A DNA stretch of 9,778 bases, from contig JASLFM010000009.1 of NCBI GenBank assembly GCA_030150585.1, positions 1-9,778 on the forward strand. Reading direction: 5' to 3'. This document shows positions 1-6,356 of this stretch, in pieces; within the stretch, counting starts at the first letter, position 1; the number at the start of each line of letters is the position of its first letter. Source of the stretch: Acidovorax sp. GTDB taxonomy: Bacteria; Pseudomonadota; Gammaproteobacteria; Burkholderiales; Burkholderiaceae_C. The notes under the pieces are model-generated. The model saw only the letters and a list, made by a program, of their open reading frames with translations, was not told the origin of the DNA and made no database searches. A program made the position numbers and the translations under genes.

Positions 1-137
1 GTGCCCGTATAGGGCAGCATGAAGCCCACGCGCACCTTGCCGGCCTGCGCGCTGGCGAGTTGGGGCAACAGCAGGCCGCAGGAAGCAGCGCCGGCGAGGG
101 CGGTGCCATGGCGCAGGACGAGGCGGCGAGTCGTCAT
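1..137 (-). CDS. ABC-type periplasmic binding protein, branched-chain amino-acid (LivJ-like) class, N-terminal part only
   Basis: Only the first 45 codons lie in the window; the gene continues past base 1. The translation begins MTTRRLVLRHG, has a hydrophobic stretch (LAGAASCGLLLPQLA) and a probable signal-peptidase site after ASAQA, then enters a mature start KVRVGFMLPYTGT. That segment resembles the first beta strand of Peripla_BP_6 proteins (KVG-L-PxTG), which capture leucine-type amino acids, amides or aromatic acids in the periplasm and deliver them to ABC permeases. The twin arginines at residues 4-5 followed by hydrophobic residues make Tat export possible, though the motif is not strict. 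A GAAGGGA element lies a few bases upstream of the ATG. The class is inferred from about 15 mature residues, and the ligand cannot be told. The gene is divergent from the HPP gene, so the 199-base gap should hold both promoters. Confidence 0.7.
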   Translation of the reverse strand, partial: MTTRRLVLRHGTALAGAASCGLLLPQLASAQAGKVRVGFMLPYTG

Positions 138-269
138 CGGAAATTCCCTTCGGTGGTTCTGTTTGTTTAGGCTTAAAGCAATCTAACCGAAAGCCCGGCC
201 CGGGCGGCTCATGGCTTTCCCGGACGGCGCCGAGCGCCCGAGCGCGCCCTGGGGGCTTGGCACGCGCGG

Positions 270-275
270 CACAAT
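270..275 (+). promoter_or_regulatory. Possible -10 element (CACAAT) for the HPP gene
   Basis: CACAAT matches the sigma-70 -10 consensus at four of six positions and sits 61 bases before the preferred ATG at 337. No convincing -35 is visible at 17 bases. If used, transcription would start near 282, downstream of the alternative ATG at 211, which supports the 337 start. The rest of the gap 138-336 shows no gene; it holds only the divergent control region. Confidence 0.25.
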
Positions 276-336
276 GCAAGGCCCATCAGGATTGCGCCCC
301 CTTGCGGGCACATGTGGCGCAGCCGCTACCGAGCCG

Positions 337-1488
337 ATGCCTTCCTCCGATTCCACTGATCTTTCCCCCGCCGTGCAGCGCCGTGGCTGGCTGCGCAACT
401 TCTGGCCCACCCCCCTGGGGATCAACGGACGCGAGCGCCTGCGCATGGTGGGGGGTACCGTGCTGGGGGTGCTGCTGGCCGCGCTGCTGAGCCGCTGGTG
501 GGCCGGGGCGCTGGGCCTGTCGGGGCCCTGGATGATTGCATCGCTGGGGGCGAGCGCGGTGCTGGTGTTCGGCATGCCGTCGAGCCCGCTCGCGCAGCCC
601 TGGCCCGTGCTCGCCGGCAGCACCCTCTCGGCCCTGGTGGGGTCGCTCTGTGCCCTGACCGTGCCCGACGCCGCCTGGGCCGGGGCGCTGGCGGTGGGCC
701 TCTCCATCGTCCTCATGGTGCCGCTGCGGTGCCTGCATCCGCCGGGCGCCTCCCTGGCGCTGTTCGTGGTGCTCAACCATGCCGACGGGGTGCACCTCGC
801 GGTGTTTCCCGTGCTGTTCAATGTGCTGGTGCTGCTGGCGGTGGGCGTGGCCTACAACGCGCTCACGGGGCGTAGCTATCCGAACCCGCAGCGGGTGAGT
901 GCGGCGCCGGGGCCGGCCGGTGGATTCACGGCGGCCGACATCGATGCTGCGCTCTCGCACTACAACGAGGTGCTGGACATCAGCCGCGCCGACCTCGAAG
1001 GGCTGCTGCACCAGGTGGGCCGGGCGGCGTTCCAGCGCACGCTGGGCGAGCTGCGCTGTGCCGACATCATGTCCAAGCCGCCTTTCGCGGTGGAGGAGGG
1101 CGTGGCGCTCAAGGAGGCCTGGGCGCTGATGCGCCGAGAGCAGATCAAGGCCCTGCCCGTGGTGGATGGGGACCGCCTGGTGGTGGGCATCGTCACCGTG
1201 GCGGATTTCATGCGACTCGTGAACCTCGACGTGCACGAGGGGCTGGGCCAGCGCCTGCGCACCCTGGTCATGGGGCGCGGCAGCCAGCCCACGCAGGTGG
1301 GGGGCATCATGTCCCAGCCGGTGCAGGTGGGGCGTTCCGATCAGCATGTAATGGACCTCGTGCCCCTGTTCTCCCAGGGCGGGCACCACCACATCCCCAT
1401 CGTGGACGGAGAGCGGCGACTCGTGGGCATCGTCACGCAGACCGATCTCGTGAGGGCCCTGGCCAAGGCCGTGCAGGCATCGCAGTAG
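337..1488 (+). CDS. HPP-family integral membrane protein with two C-terminal CBS domains
   Basis: The protein has 383 residues from the ATG at 337. Hydrophobic segments at roughly 37-57, 62-80, 90-110, 113-131 and 137-175 form the HPP membrane domain. The signature His-Pro-Pro is at 134-136 (CLHPPGAS), with the family start LGINGRERLR at 28-36. A linker leads to two CBS domains, about 241-295 (DIMSKPPF to VGIVTVADF) and 322-376 (GIMSQPVQ to VGIVTQTDL). In CBS pairs such domains usually bind adenosine nucleotides and gate a partner domain. Some plant and cyanobacterial HPP proteins transport nitrite, but the bacterial HPP-CBS substrate is not established, so transport of a small anion under nucleotide control is inference. 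An upstream in-frame ATG at 211 would add 42 residues of low-complexity Ala/Gly/Pro sequence unlike the family. I prefer 337, which also gives a usual family length. Confidence 0.85.
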   Translation: MPSSDSTDLSPAVQRRGWLRNFWPTPLGINGRERLRMVGGTVLGVLLAALLSRWWAGALGLSGPWMIASLGASAVLVFGMPSSPLAQPWPVLAGSTLSALVGSLCALTVPDAAWAGALAVGLSIVLMVPLRCLHPPGASLALFVVLNHADGVHLAVFPVLFNVLVLLAVGVAYNALTGRSYPNPQRVSAAPGPAGGFTAADIDAALSHYNEVLDISRADLEGLLHQVGRAAFQRTLGELRCADIMSKPPFAVEEGVALKEAWALMRREQIKALPVVDGDRLVVGIVTVADFMRLVNLDVHEGLGQRLRTLVMGRGSQPTQVGGIMSQPVQVGRSDQHVMDLVPLFSQGGHHHIPIVDGERRLVGIVTQTDLVRALAKAVQASQ

Positions 1489-1509
1489 TCAGCCCGCGTC
1501 GTAACGCGA

Positions 1510-1515
1510 TACAAT
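1510..1515 (+). promoter_or_regulatory. Possible -10 element (TACAAT) for infA
   Basis: TACAAT matches five of six consensus bases. The best -35 candidate, TAGTCA at 1486-1491, is weak and 18 bases away. TTGACA at 1515-1520 is a perfect -35 word but has no good -10 at 17 bases (CTTGCC). With the TACAAT element, transcription would begin near 1522 and leave a leader of about 195 bases before infA. The position is a guess from motif matching. Confidence 0.35.
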
Positions 1516-1635
1516 TGACAGGCTCTATGCACAGCGCCTTGCCTGTCCACTGAAGCCGTCTCCCCTGGCCTTCGTCTGCTCTGCGCCCCGGGTGCAGCGA
1601 CTCCCAATGCCCGCACGCACCGTGCTTCGAGTCCT

Positions 1636-1653
1636 CGGCACAGGACCGTGCCG
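1636..1653 (+). other. Hairpin in the long infA leader
   Basis: CGGCAC (1636-1641) and GTGCCG (1648-1653) are perfect complements around a six-base loop. The region continues with GC-rich segments able to pair (CCGGCCGG, then CCCGGC), so the 1489-1717 stretch could form a structured 5' leader for infA. There is no U-tract, so this is not a terminator. No gene is visible in these 229 bases on either strand. Confidence 0.4.
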
Positions 1654-1717
1654 GCCGGTGCGAGTGCCCGGCTGACCAAGCGCCGCAGAGACCGAATAGT
1701 TGTATTGAGAATTTGAA

Positions 1718-1972
1718 ATGGCCAAAGAAGAACTGATCGAAATGCAGGGCTCCGTCACGGAAGTCCTGCCCGATTCGCGCTTTCGCGTTACGCTGGACAA
1801 TGGGCACCAGCTCATTGCCTACACTGGCGGCAAGATGCGCAAGCACCACATTCGCATCCTGGCAGGCGACAAGGTGTCGCTCGAGATGTCGCCCTACGAC
1901 CTGACCAAGGGCCGCATCACGTTCCGCCACCTCGCCGGTCGCGGCCCGGGCCCCGGAACGCCTTCGCGTTGA
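1718..1972 (+). CDS. infA: Translation initiation factor IF-1
   Basis: The protein is 84 residues long. It follows the family from MAKEELIEMQG through the OB-fold strands (FRVTLDNGHQ, KMRKHHIRILAGDKV, LTKGRITFR). IF-1 binds the A site of the 30S subunit and works with IF-2 and IF-3 during initiation. Residues 1-71 align with the 72-residue E. coli protein. The remaining Gly/Pro-rich tail (HLAGRGPGPGTPSR) is extra. In Burkholderiales a second, stand-alone infA is common besides the one in the ribosomal-protein cluster. This copy has no ribosomal neighbours and is probably that paralog, though the other copy is not in view. The ribosome-binding site is weak (TTGAGAATTTGAA before the ATG), and the leader may be long and structured, so control at translation or by cold is a reasonable guess. 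Confidence 0.95.
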   Translation: MAKEELIEMQGSVTEVLPDSRFRVTLDNGHQLIAYTGGKMRKHHIRILAGDKVSLEMSPYDLTKGRITFRHLAGRGPGPGTPSR

Positions 1973-2000
1973 GCGGGGCATTGGCTTTATTCGGCGCACA

Positions 2001-2032
2001 AATATCCCGATTGAAGCCTGATCGGGGGTATT
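2001..2032 (+). other. Imperfect hairpin between infA and tRNA-Pro, possible infA terminator
   Basis: AATATCCCGAT (2001-2011) pairs with ATCGGGGGTATT (2021-2032) over nine bases between the arms. CCCGAT pairs fully and AATA extends it past a small mismatch. No U-tract follows on the plus strand, so it is at best an atypical terminator. It could instead be a control element just ahead of the tRNA promoter. Confidence 0.35.
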
Positions 2033-2040
2033 GCCCGGGT

Positions 2041-2046
2041 TAGAAT
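2041..2046 (+). promoter_or_regulatory. Possible -10 element (TAGAAT) for tRNA-Pro
   Basis: TAGAAT matches five of six consensus bases and ends nine bases before the mature tRNA 5' end. This gives a leader of only a few bases, an arrangement seen at some stable-RNA genes. The -35 region (CTGATC at 17 bases) is poor. Confidence 0.4.
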
Positions 2047-2055
2047 GCCAGTTGT

Positions 2056-2132
2056 CGGAGCGTAGCGCAGCCTGGTAGCGCATCTGCTTTGGGAGCAGAG
2101 GGTCGCGAGTTCGAATCCCGCCGCTCCGACCA
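2056..2132 (+). tRNA. tRNA-Pro (anticodon UGG)
   Basis: The 77-base sequence folds into a full cloverleaf. Acceptor CGGAGCG (2056-2062) pairs with CGCTCCG (2122-2128), followed by discriminator A and an encoded CCA (2130-2132). The D arm uses GCGC and GCGC around AGCCTGGTA. The anticodon stem TCTGC/GCAGA encloses the loop TTTGGGA, placing the anticodon TGG at 2090-2092. The T arm holds GTTCGAATC. UGG reads CCA and, by wobble, other proline codons. The gene is single, with a short -10-like element before it and a strong terminator after it. No integrase or repeated 3' end is visible, so there is no sign of an element integrated here. Confidence 0.97.
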
Positions 2133-2139
2133 TTGATTC

Positions 2140-2173
2140 AAGGGGTTAGGCCTTTCAGGCCTAACCCCTTTTC
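2140..2173 (+). terminator. Rho-independent terminator of tRNA-Pro
   Basis: AAGGGGTTAGGCCT (2140-2153) and AGGCCTAACCCCTT (2157-2170) are perfect 14-base complements around a three-base loop, running into a T-rich tail (TTTTC). It lies eight bases after the tRNA CCA end. With A and T flanks it could also act in the reverse direction. Confidence 0.92.
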
Positions 2174-2192
2174 TATCTGCGTCACTGGCAAC

Positions 2193-2576
2193 GTGTCTGC
2201 TTTTCAGCGTATTCCCCCGATCCTTGCGGCCCTTGCATGCCAGGCAGTGCTGTGCATCGCACCGTTTGCCGGCAAGGCCTTTGCGCAAACGGGGCCGGCG
2301 CTGTCAGTTCACTTTGAGTATCGCCCTGAGGACTTCTCGCGCATACGCGCTTTGCAGGGTCGCCTGGACAAAGCAATCAGGCGATCCGGGGCGGGCGAAC
2401 TGGACGAGCCGGAGCTCCATGCAGATGGCAACGACGGGTACTTCGACATGCGAGGCCCGGACCCAGAGCGGCTTTACCGGGTCGCCGCTCCCATCCTGAA
2501 GGCCTCGCCTCTGATGAAGGGGGCCGAGATCACCAAAAGATCTGCATCTGGCAAGTCCACGTTCTTAGTGCGCTGA
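2193..2576 (+). CDS. Small exported protein of unknown function
   Basis: Starting at GTG 2193 the product is 127 residues. It has a basic N-terminus, a hydrophobic stretch at about 9-27 and a likely cleavage site after AFA (residue 31), leaving about 96 residues. The mature part (VHFEYRPEDF, GELDEPELHADGNDGYFDMRGPD, then ERLYRVAAPILKASP) resembles small alpha/beta proteins with a GELDGHE…YGPDAD…VRPVL pattern, but I know of no assigned function for them. The reading frame stays open upstream to 2133, through the tRNA terminator, which argues for a start after the terminator. GTG 2193 is the only plausible start codon before the signal peptide, yet it has no good Shine-Dalgarno and no obvious promoter. 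Start choice is therefore uncertain, while the signal peptide and sustained composition make the gene itself credible. Confidence 0.65.
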   Translation: MSAFQRIPPILAALACQAVLCIAPFAGKAFAQTGPALSVHFEYRPEDFSRIRALQGRLDKAIRRSGAGELDEPELHADGNDGYFDMRGPDPERLYRVAAPILKASPLMKGAEITKRSASGKSTFLVR

Positions 2577-2598
2577 GTCCGCCAAGGCTGCTGAGCCA

Positions 2599-3651
2599 TC
2601 AGGTCAGTCCGAGGAATGCATCCAGGATGTGGAAATGGTCGTCGTGGAACTGCGGTTCCATGCCCGCCAGGCTGGCGATGGGGAACCACCGGGCATCCGC
2701 GGCATCATCGCCGCCCCGTACTTCCGGCAGGGCCATGTCGCCCAGGTCGAAGAAGTGTGCGTGCGTCACGACCCTTCCGCGCTGGCTGCGGTCCGGGTGA
2801 TCGAAGACCCGGACACCGCGCAGCGCGGCTTCCATCGTGCTGGGCAGCAGGCGCAGCGTGGTTTCCTCCTCCAGCTCGCGCAGGGTCGATTGGTACACCG
2901 TATCGCGGGGCTCCAGAAATCCGCCGGGCAGCGCCCACAGCCCCTTTCCGGGCGCCTGGCCACGCCGGACCAGCAGGGCATGCCCGGAAGCCACGACGAC
3001 GGCGTCCACCGTGATGAATGTGGGAGGGTAGGGCGAGCCTGCCCACCGCTCACGCTCGCGCGCCAGGATATGCGCCTCCTCGCGCATGGCGTCGATGTAG
3101 GGCAGCTCGCTCCAGGCCCGCAGGAAGTCCTGCGTCGTGGGGGGGATGGATGGGGCGATCGCGGCCAGCGATGCCTCCACGCTGGAGCCGGCGAACAGCG
3201 CCGCCCGCAGGGCCTTGGCATGGAGATCGCCCTGCAGCCCCACATCGACCAGCGTCCAGCCAGGGAAGTCCTCTAAGTATTCACTCGTGGCGTCCTTGCG
3301 GTGCCCGACCAGCGCGACGCGCGCGCTGCGCCCGGCACCCGCCGCTGCGGCGGCTTCGCGCACGGCCGCCACCCAGCGGCGCTGGTCGTAGTAGTCGCGC
3401 ACGGGCAGGAACCGTACACGCTCACGCTCGGCCGGCGAAAGAGACAGGCCAATCATCTGCGCGCGCTCCTCCCAGGTGAAGGGGTTCTTGGGCGTGCGCG
3501 CCTGGTGGGCTGAGCCGATCACGACCAGACAGTGGGGTGCGATGGCCAAGGCGCGGCGGATCGAAGCCGCCTGCCCGTGGTGGTAGATCTGGAAGCGGCC
3601 GATGCAGACGGCGATGTCGAAGCGTGGCTCAGATTGCGGGTTCATTTTCAT
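2599..3651 (-). CDS. Bifunctional nicotinamide-nucleotide adenylyltransferase / Nudix hydrolase
   Basis: The protein has 350 residues in two domains. Residues about 11-190 are a nucleotidyltransferase domain like NadM: CIGRFQIYHHGQ at 16-27 is the nucleotide-binding loop, with NPFTWEERAQMI at 56-67 and LVGHRKDATSEYLEDFPGW at 114-132, typical of the NMNAT-Nudix fusion. It should condense NMN with ATP to NAD. Residues about 210-350 are a Nudix domain with the box at 244-266, where R258, E259, E262 and E263 are intact; relatives hydrolyse ADP-ribose. Two departures are notable. The second His of HxGH is Gln27. In the Nudix box Asp250 stands for Glu and Thr265 for the last Gly. AGAGGA lies just upstream; the ATG at 3645 is better spaced from it than the one at 3651. 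The gene is divergent from the MarR gene, in cytosolic NAD salvage or turnover. Confidence 0.9.
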   Translation of the reverse strand: MKMNPQSEPRFDIAVCIGRFQIYHHGQAASIRRALAIAPHCLVVIGSAHQARTPKNPFTWEERAQMIGLSLSPAERERVRFLPVRDYYDQRRWVAAVREAAAAAGAGRSARVALVGHRKDATSEYLEDFPGWTLVDVGLQGDLHAKALRAALFAGSSVEASLAAIAPSIPPTTQDFLRAWSELPYIDAMREEAHILARERERWAGSPYPPTFITVDAVVVASGHALLVRRGQAPGKGLWALPGGFLEPRDTVYQSTLRELEEETTLRLLPSTMEAALRGVRVFDHPDRSQRGRVVTHAHFFDLGDMALPEVRGGDDAADARWFPIASLAGMEPQFHDDHFHILDAFLGLT

Positions 3652-3699
3652 GGTCCTCTGGATTCAAGGTTATCCCAGGAGCCATGGATGGTTTATGTC

Positions 3700-3732
3700 C
3701 AAATGATAATATTACAAATGAAATAATATTTG
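3700..3732. promoter_or_regulatory. AT-rich putative EmrR/MarR operator in the divergent control region
   Basis: Against very GC-rich surroundings this stretch is nearly all A/T. It contains an inverted repeat AATATTA (3708-3714) and TAATATT (3724-3730) over nine bases. It also holds a near direct repeat, AAATGATAATATT (3701-3713) and AAATGAAATAATATT (3716-3730), and CAAAT…ATTTG ends symmetric about 3716. MarR proteins usually bind AT-rich palindromes overlapping their own promoter. TGATAAT at 3704-3710 could be the -10 region of the regulator gene. The site ends three bases before the regulator's ATG, so bound protein could block both directions. Confidence 0.55.
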
Positions 3733-3734
3733 CC

Positions 3735-4253
3735 ATGAGCATCGAATCTCGCCGACAGCGCCTGTTCGCAGGCAAGCCGCAGCCGCTGCGCGACGCAGCC
3801 ACCGCGTCCCGCGAACTCCTGCATGCAGCCCATTGGCTCGAGCAGCGTATTGATGCCGCCTTGGCGCCCTGCGGCCTGCATATGCGCGAGTACCTGGCGC
3901 TGCGCCTGCTGTCGGACAGCGTGCACGAGCCCTTGCGGCCCACATCGCTGAGCGTGGCGCTGAACGCGACGCGCACACAGATCACCCGGCTGCTCGACGC
4001 GCTGGAAAACAAGGGCCTGGTGGCGCGCGCACTGCACGCACACGATCGTCGCAGCCTGCAGATTGCGCTGACGGCGGCAGGCACGGATGCACTGGTGCAG
4101 GCCGTGCCGCTCGTGGAGGCCGTCTACGCGGGCACTTGGGCGCCGCTGGGCGAGGGTGTTCACGCCATTGCGCGGCAACTGGGGCAGGTACATGCGCACC
4201 TGCGGCGCGAGGCGATCCCCCCGCAGAGCGAGGCTCCGGAAACAGCGCCATGA
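3735..4253 (+). CDS. MarR-family transcriptional regulator, EmrR (MprA)-like
   Basis: The product is 172 residues, close to the 176 of EmrR. A helical N-terminal dimerisation part is followed by a winged helix-turn-helix: the recognition segment LSVALNATRTQITRLLDALENKGLV matches the EmrR pattern (LS-ALG-SRT-TR--DELEKRG). The wing DRRSLQIALTAAG is the MarR signature. Such repressors release DNA on binding phenolic or lipophilic drugs. The last base pairs overlap the exporter gene (ATGA), so the two are one operon and the exporter is the evident target. The chosen ATG at 3735 has almost no Shine-Dalgarno. An in-frame ATG at 3684 follows AGGAG too closely and would encode an N-terminus drawn from AT-rich, operator-like DNA. 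I prefer 3735, but the start is the least certain part. Confidence 0.88.
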   Translation: MSIESRRQRLFAGKPQPLRDAATASRELLHAAHWLEQRIDAALAPCGLHMREYLALRLLSDSVHEPLRPTSLSVALNATRTQITRLLDALENKGLVARALHAHDRRSLQIALTAAGTDALVQAVPLVEAVYAGTWAPLGEGVHAIARQLGQVHAHLRREAIPPQSEAPETAP

Positions 4254-5794
4254 CAGCCAGGGGATGGCGGCAACTGCTGCACCAGGAAAAGCAGCGCCTG
4301 CTGATCGCACTGGTCTGCGGCCTGGTGGGAGTGGAGTTCCTCGAGAACGGCATGTTCGTCTTCGCCTCGTCGCACATCCTGGGAGCCATAGGAGCAGCGC
4401 CGCAGGAGTTCGCGCTGGTACAGATGGCCTATGCCGTGGGCAACATGCTGATGGTGGCCCTGCAGCAGTGGATGGCGCGGCATTTCGGCTACCGCCACTA
4501 TCTGCTGATCGCGCTGCTGCTGTTCGGCCTGGGCGATATCGGCTGCGCGCTCGCCACCAACCTGCCCGAGCTGATCGCTGCGCGCATGCTCGAGGGCATG
4601 GGCGGCGGGGCTTTCTTTCTCAGCACACGGGTGCTGATTCCCCTACTGTTCTCTTCCGCGCTGCGCCCCTTGGCGTCGCGCTGCTTCCTGCTTTCGATCT
4701 TCGCCGTGGGCGCCGTGGCCCCGGTGCTTTCGGCCACCCTGGTGGAAGGCTGGGGATGGCAATGGGTGTTCTGGATCGTGCTGCCCGCAGTGGTGCTCCT
4801 GGCCACGGGGGTGCAGCGTCTGATGCCGCGGCACCTGGGCAGGAGTGCCCAACCGGTGCGCTGGTCGCTTGCTCCCATCGCGCTGTTCCTGCTGGCCGTG
4901 GGCTCGGTGCAATGGGCATTCTCCGAGGCGCGCTATGAGCTGTTCGACCGGCCCGACCAATTGGCGCTCGCGGTTCTGGCGGGCGCGACGCTGCTCGGGC
5001 TGTTCAGCCTGCACCAATGGCGGCACGACGAGCCGCTGCTGCACCTGCGCGACCTCACCAATCCCGCGTTCCTGGCGGGGCTCGGGCTGTATGCGGCGTA
5101 TTACTTCATCGTCAACCTCAGCAACTACCTGTTCCCCCAGTTCGCGCAGCAGGGGCTGGGCATTCCCGTGGTGACGACGGGCTGGCTCAACAGCTTCGCG
5201 GGGGCCGTGACCTTCGCTGCCGTGGTGCTCTACAGCCGCTATTCAGCCAAGGTGGCCGACAAGCGGTTTCTGATGATGGCCGGCTGCCTGTGCATGGCTG
5301 CGGCCGCGTGGTGGATGGCGTCGCTGCCGCCCGATGCGCCCCTGTCGGCGCTCTATGGTGCGCTGGCCGTCAAGGGCCTGTTCGGTGTGCTGATGATCCT
5401 GCCGGTGGCCGCGCTCACATGGCGGGCGTTGGGCGCGGACCATTTCGCCAAGGGCTACCAGACCAAGAACGTCCTGCGGCAGATGATGGTGTCGCTTGCC
5501 TCCGCGGTGGGTGCCGTAGCGCTGCAGAACGGCCGCGTGGCGCAGTATGGCGAGCTGGCCAGCCATATCGACCCGGCTAACCCCGCCGCCGTGCAGTGGT
5601 TGGAAACGGTCCAGCGTCACTACGAGCAACTGGGCCTGAGCGCAGCTCAGGCCCACCAGGCGGCCATGGCCCAGCTGTCCTCCCTGGTCGGGACGCAGGC
5701 GGTCTTTGCTGCCAGCCAGCAGCTATATCGCTGGATTGCGGTGATCGCCATAGCGGCTGCAGTGGTGGTGGCTGTGCAGAAGACGCTGCGCTGA
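4250..5794 (+). CDS. MFS multidrug exporter, DHA2/EmrB-like
   Basis: The protein has 514 residues, within the usual EmrB/QacA size, and is hydrophobic throughout with about 14 predicted membrane segments. It has the long loop before the last segment (about 445-490) seen in EmrB. LIALVCGLVGVEFLENGMFVF is the first segment, and EGMGGGAFFLSTRVLIPLLF and GWQWVFWIVLPAVVLL are family-like regions. It should export lipophilic drugs or organic acids by proton exchange across the inner membrane. Its ATG overlaps the regulator's stop (ATGA), implying translational coupling. No EmrA adaptor or outer-membrane partner lies in the window, so a tripartite complex is not shown. The DHA2 motif (LDxTIVNVALP) in the first segment is replaced by EFLENGMFVFASSHI. 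That suggests a distinct subgroup whose substrate cannot be read from the sequence. Confidence 0.88.
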   Translation: MTARGWRQLLHQEKQRLLIALVCGLVGVEFLENGMFVFASSHILGAIGAAPQEFALVQMAYAVGNMLMVALQQWMARHFGYRHYLLIALLLFGLGDIGCALATNLPELIAARMLEGMGGGAFFLSTRVLIPLLFSSALRPLASRCFLLSIFAVGAVAPVLSATLVEGWGWQWVFWIVLPAVVLLATGVQRLMPRHLGRSAQPVRWSLAPIALFLLAVGSVQWAFSEARYELFDRPDQLALAVLAGATLLGLFSLHQWRHDEPLLHLRDLTNPAFLAGLGLYAAYYFIVNLSNYLFPQFAQQGLGIPVVTTGWLNSFAGAVTFAAVVLYSRYSAKVADKRFLMMAGCLCMAAAAWWMASLPPDAPLSALYGALAVKGLFGVLMILPVAALTWRALGADHFAKGYQTKNVLRQMMVSLASAVGAVALQNGRVAQYGELASHIDPANPAAVQWLETVQRHYEQLGLSAAQAHQAAMAQLSSLVGTQAVFAASQQLYRWIAVIAIAAAVVVAVQKTLR

Positions 5795-5801
5795 CCTGCC
5801 G

Positions 5802-6173
5802 TCAGCCTGCCGATGAGGCTGCGCTCAGCTCGGCCAGGTCGCGCTCCAGCAGAGCAGGGTCTCCCAACTGCAGTTCGATGAGCCTGCGCAGATGGGTCAC
5901 ACTGTCGAGGTCGATGTTGCGGCAGCGCAGCCCCAGGTGAAGGCCGTGGATGTGAACTACCTCCGCCGACATCACGATGTGGTTGCGGTCCGCCAGCGGA
6001 ACGGTAAGCTGGCAGGGCACGCCGGGTGGCGCGTGGGCCGGCTCCGTAGCCAGCAGCAGGGCCCCTTTGAGCGACAGGTCTAACACCTGTACGTCCTGCG
6101 TGCCGTGGGCCGAGGTCAGCTGGGCTGGCGTGTCGAAATGCACACGGACGAAATGGCGGCGTTCGTACGGCAT
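5802..6173 (-). CDS. PilZ-domain c-di-GMP-binding protein, PA4608/MapZ-like
   Basis: The 123 residues form a single PilZ domain. The c-di-GMP motifs are complete: R5-R6-x3-R10 (RRHFVR) and D32-x-S34-x2-G37 (DLSLKG). The C-terminal helix IDLDSVTHLRRLIELQLGDPALLERDLAEL matches my memory of Pseudomonas PA4608 (MapZ) very closely and distinguishes this type from other short PilZ proteins. In Pseudomonas, MapZ bound to c-di-GMP inhibits the chemotaxis methyltransferase CheR1; the same partner here is inference. No chemotaxis or flagellar gene is nearby. A weak GGAAGCC stretch precedes the ATG. The gene converges on the exporter with seven bases between them. A 10-base inverted repeat lies about 36 bases upstream of its start. 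Confidence 0.9.
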   Translation of the reverse strand: MPYERRHFVRVHFDTPAQLTSAHGTQDVQVLDLSLKGALLLATEPAHAPPGVPCQLTVPLADRNHIVMSAEVVHIHGLHLGLRCRNIDLDSVTHLRRLIELQLGDPALLERDLAELSAASSAG

Positions 6174-6208
6174 GGAGGCTTCCTCGTCGGGGCCGGTGAT
6201 GTACCCAT

Positions 6209-6256
6209 GCTACTGCGTATGTGGGGCCGCGCAAACCCGCAAGCCAACGCAGTAGC
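6209..6256. repeat. 10-base perfect inverted repeat upstream of the PilZ gene
   Basis: GCTACTGCGT (6209-6218) is exactly complementary to ACGCAGTAGC (6247-6256) across 28 bases. It lies 36 bases before the PilZ start, in the gap 6174-6433. There is no T-tract for a terminator. It may be a paired operator or a leader hairpin. The rest of this 260-base gap has no gene. Confidence 0.6.
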
Positions 6257-6356
6257 TGACCAGGATTGGCCCCGGGACGGGGGCGGTGTTGCGCTGCTGG
6301 AACACTGCCGGCGGGCCGTGTCCTGTGCGCCCAGGGGGCTGTACAGCTCCTTACAC

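Noticed and set aside
164..186. Small palindromic stretch around GCTTAAAGC between the binding-protein and HPP genes
   Set aside because: The arms are only four bases long and imperfect, too weak to call an operator.
211..336. N-terminal extension of the HPP protein from ATG 211
   Set aside because: The 42 added residues are low-complexity and unlike the family, and the only -10 candidate lies downstream of 211.
286..1392. Long minus-strand reading frame of 368 codons opposite the HPP gene
   Set aside because: The product is rich in His, Arg and Gln with no recognisable domain. It is the expected mirror of a high-GC coding strand.
1433..2083. Minus-strand reading frame across infA and its leader
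   Set aside because: It runs antisense to a certain gene, has no domain, and its start overlaps the tRNA.
2056..2173. tRNA-Pro as an integration site for a mobile element
   Set aside because: No repeated tRNA 3' end, integrase or composition shift follows; the downstream genes look chromosomal.
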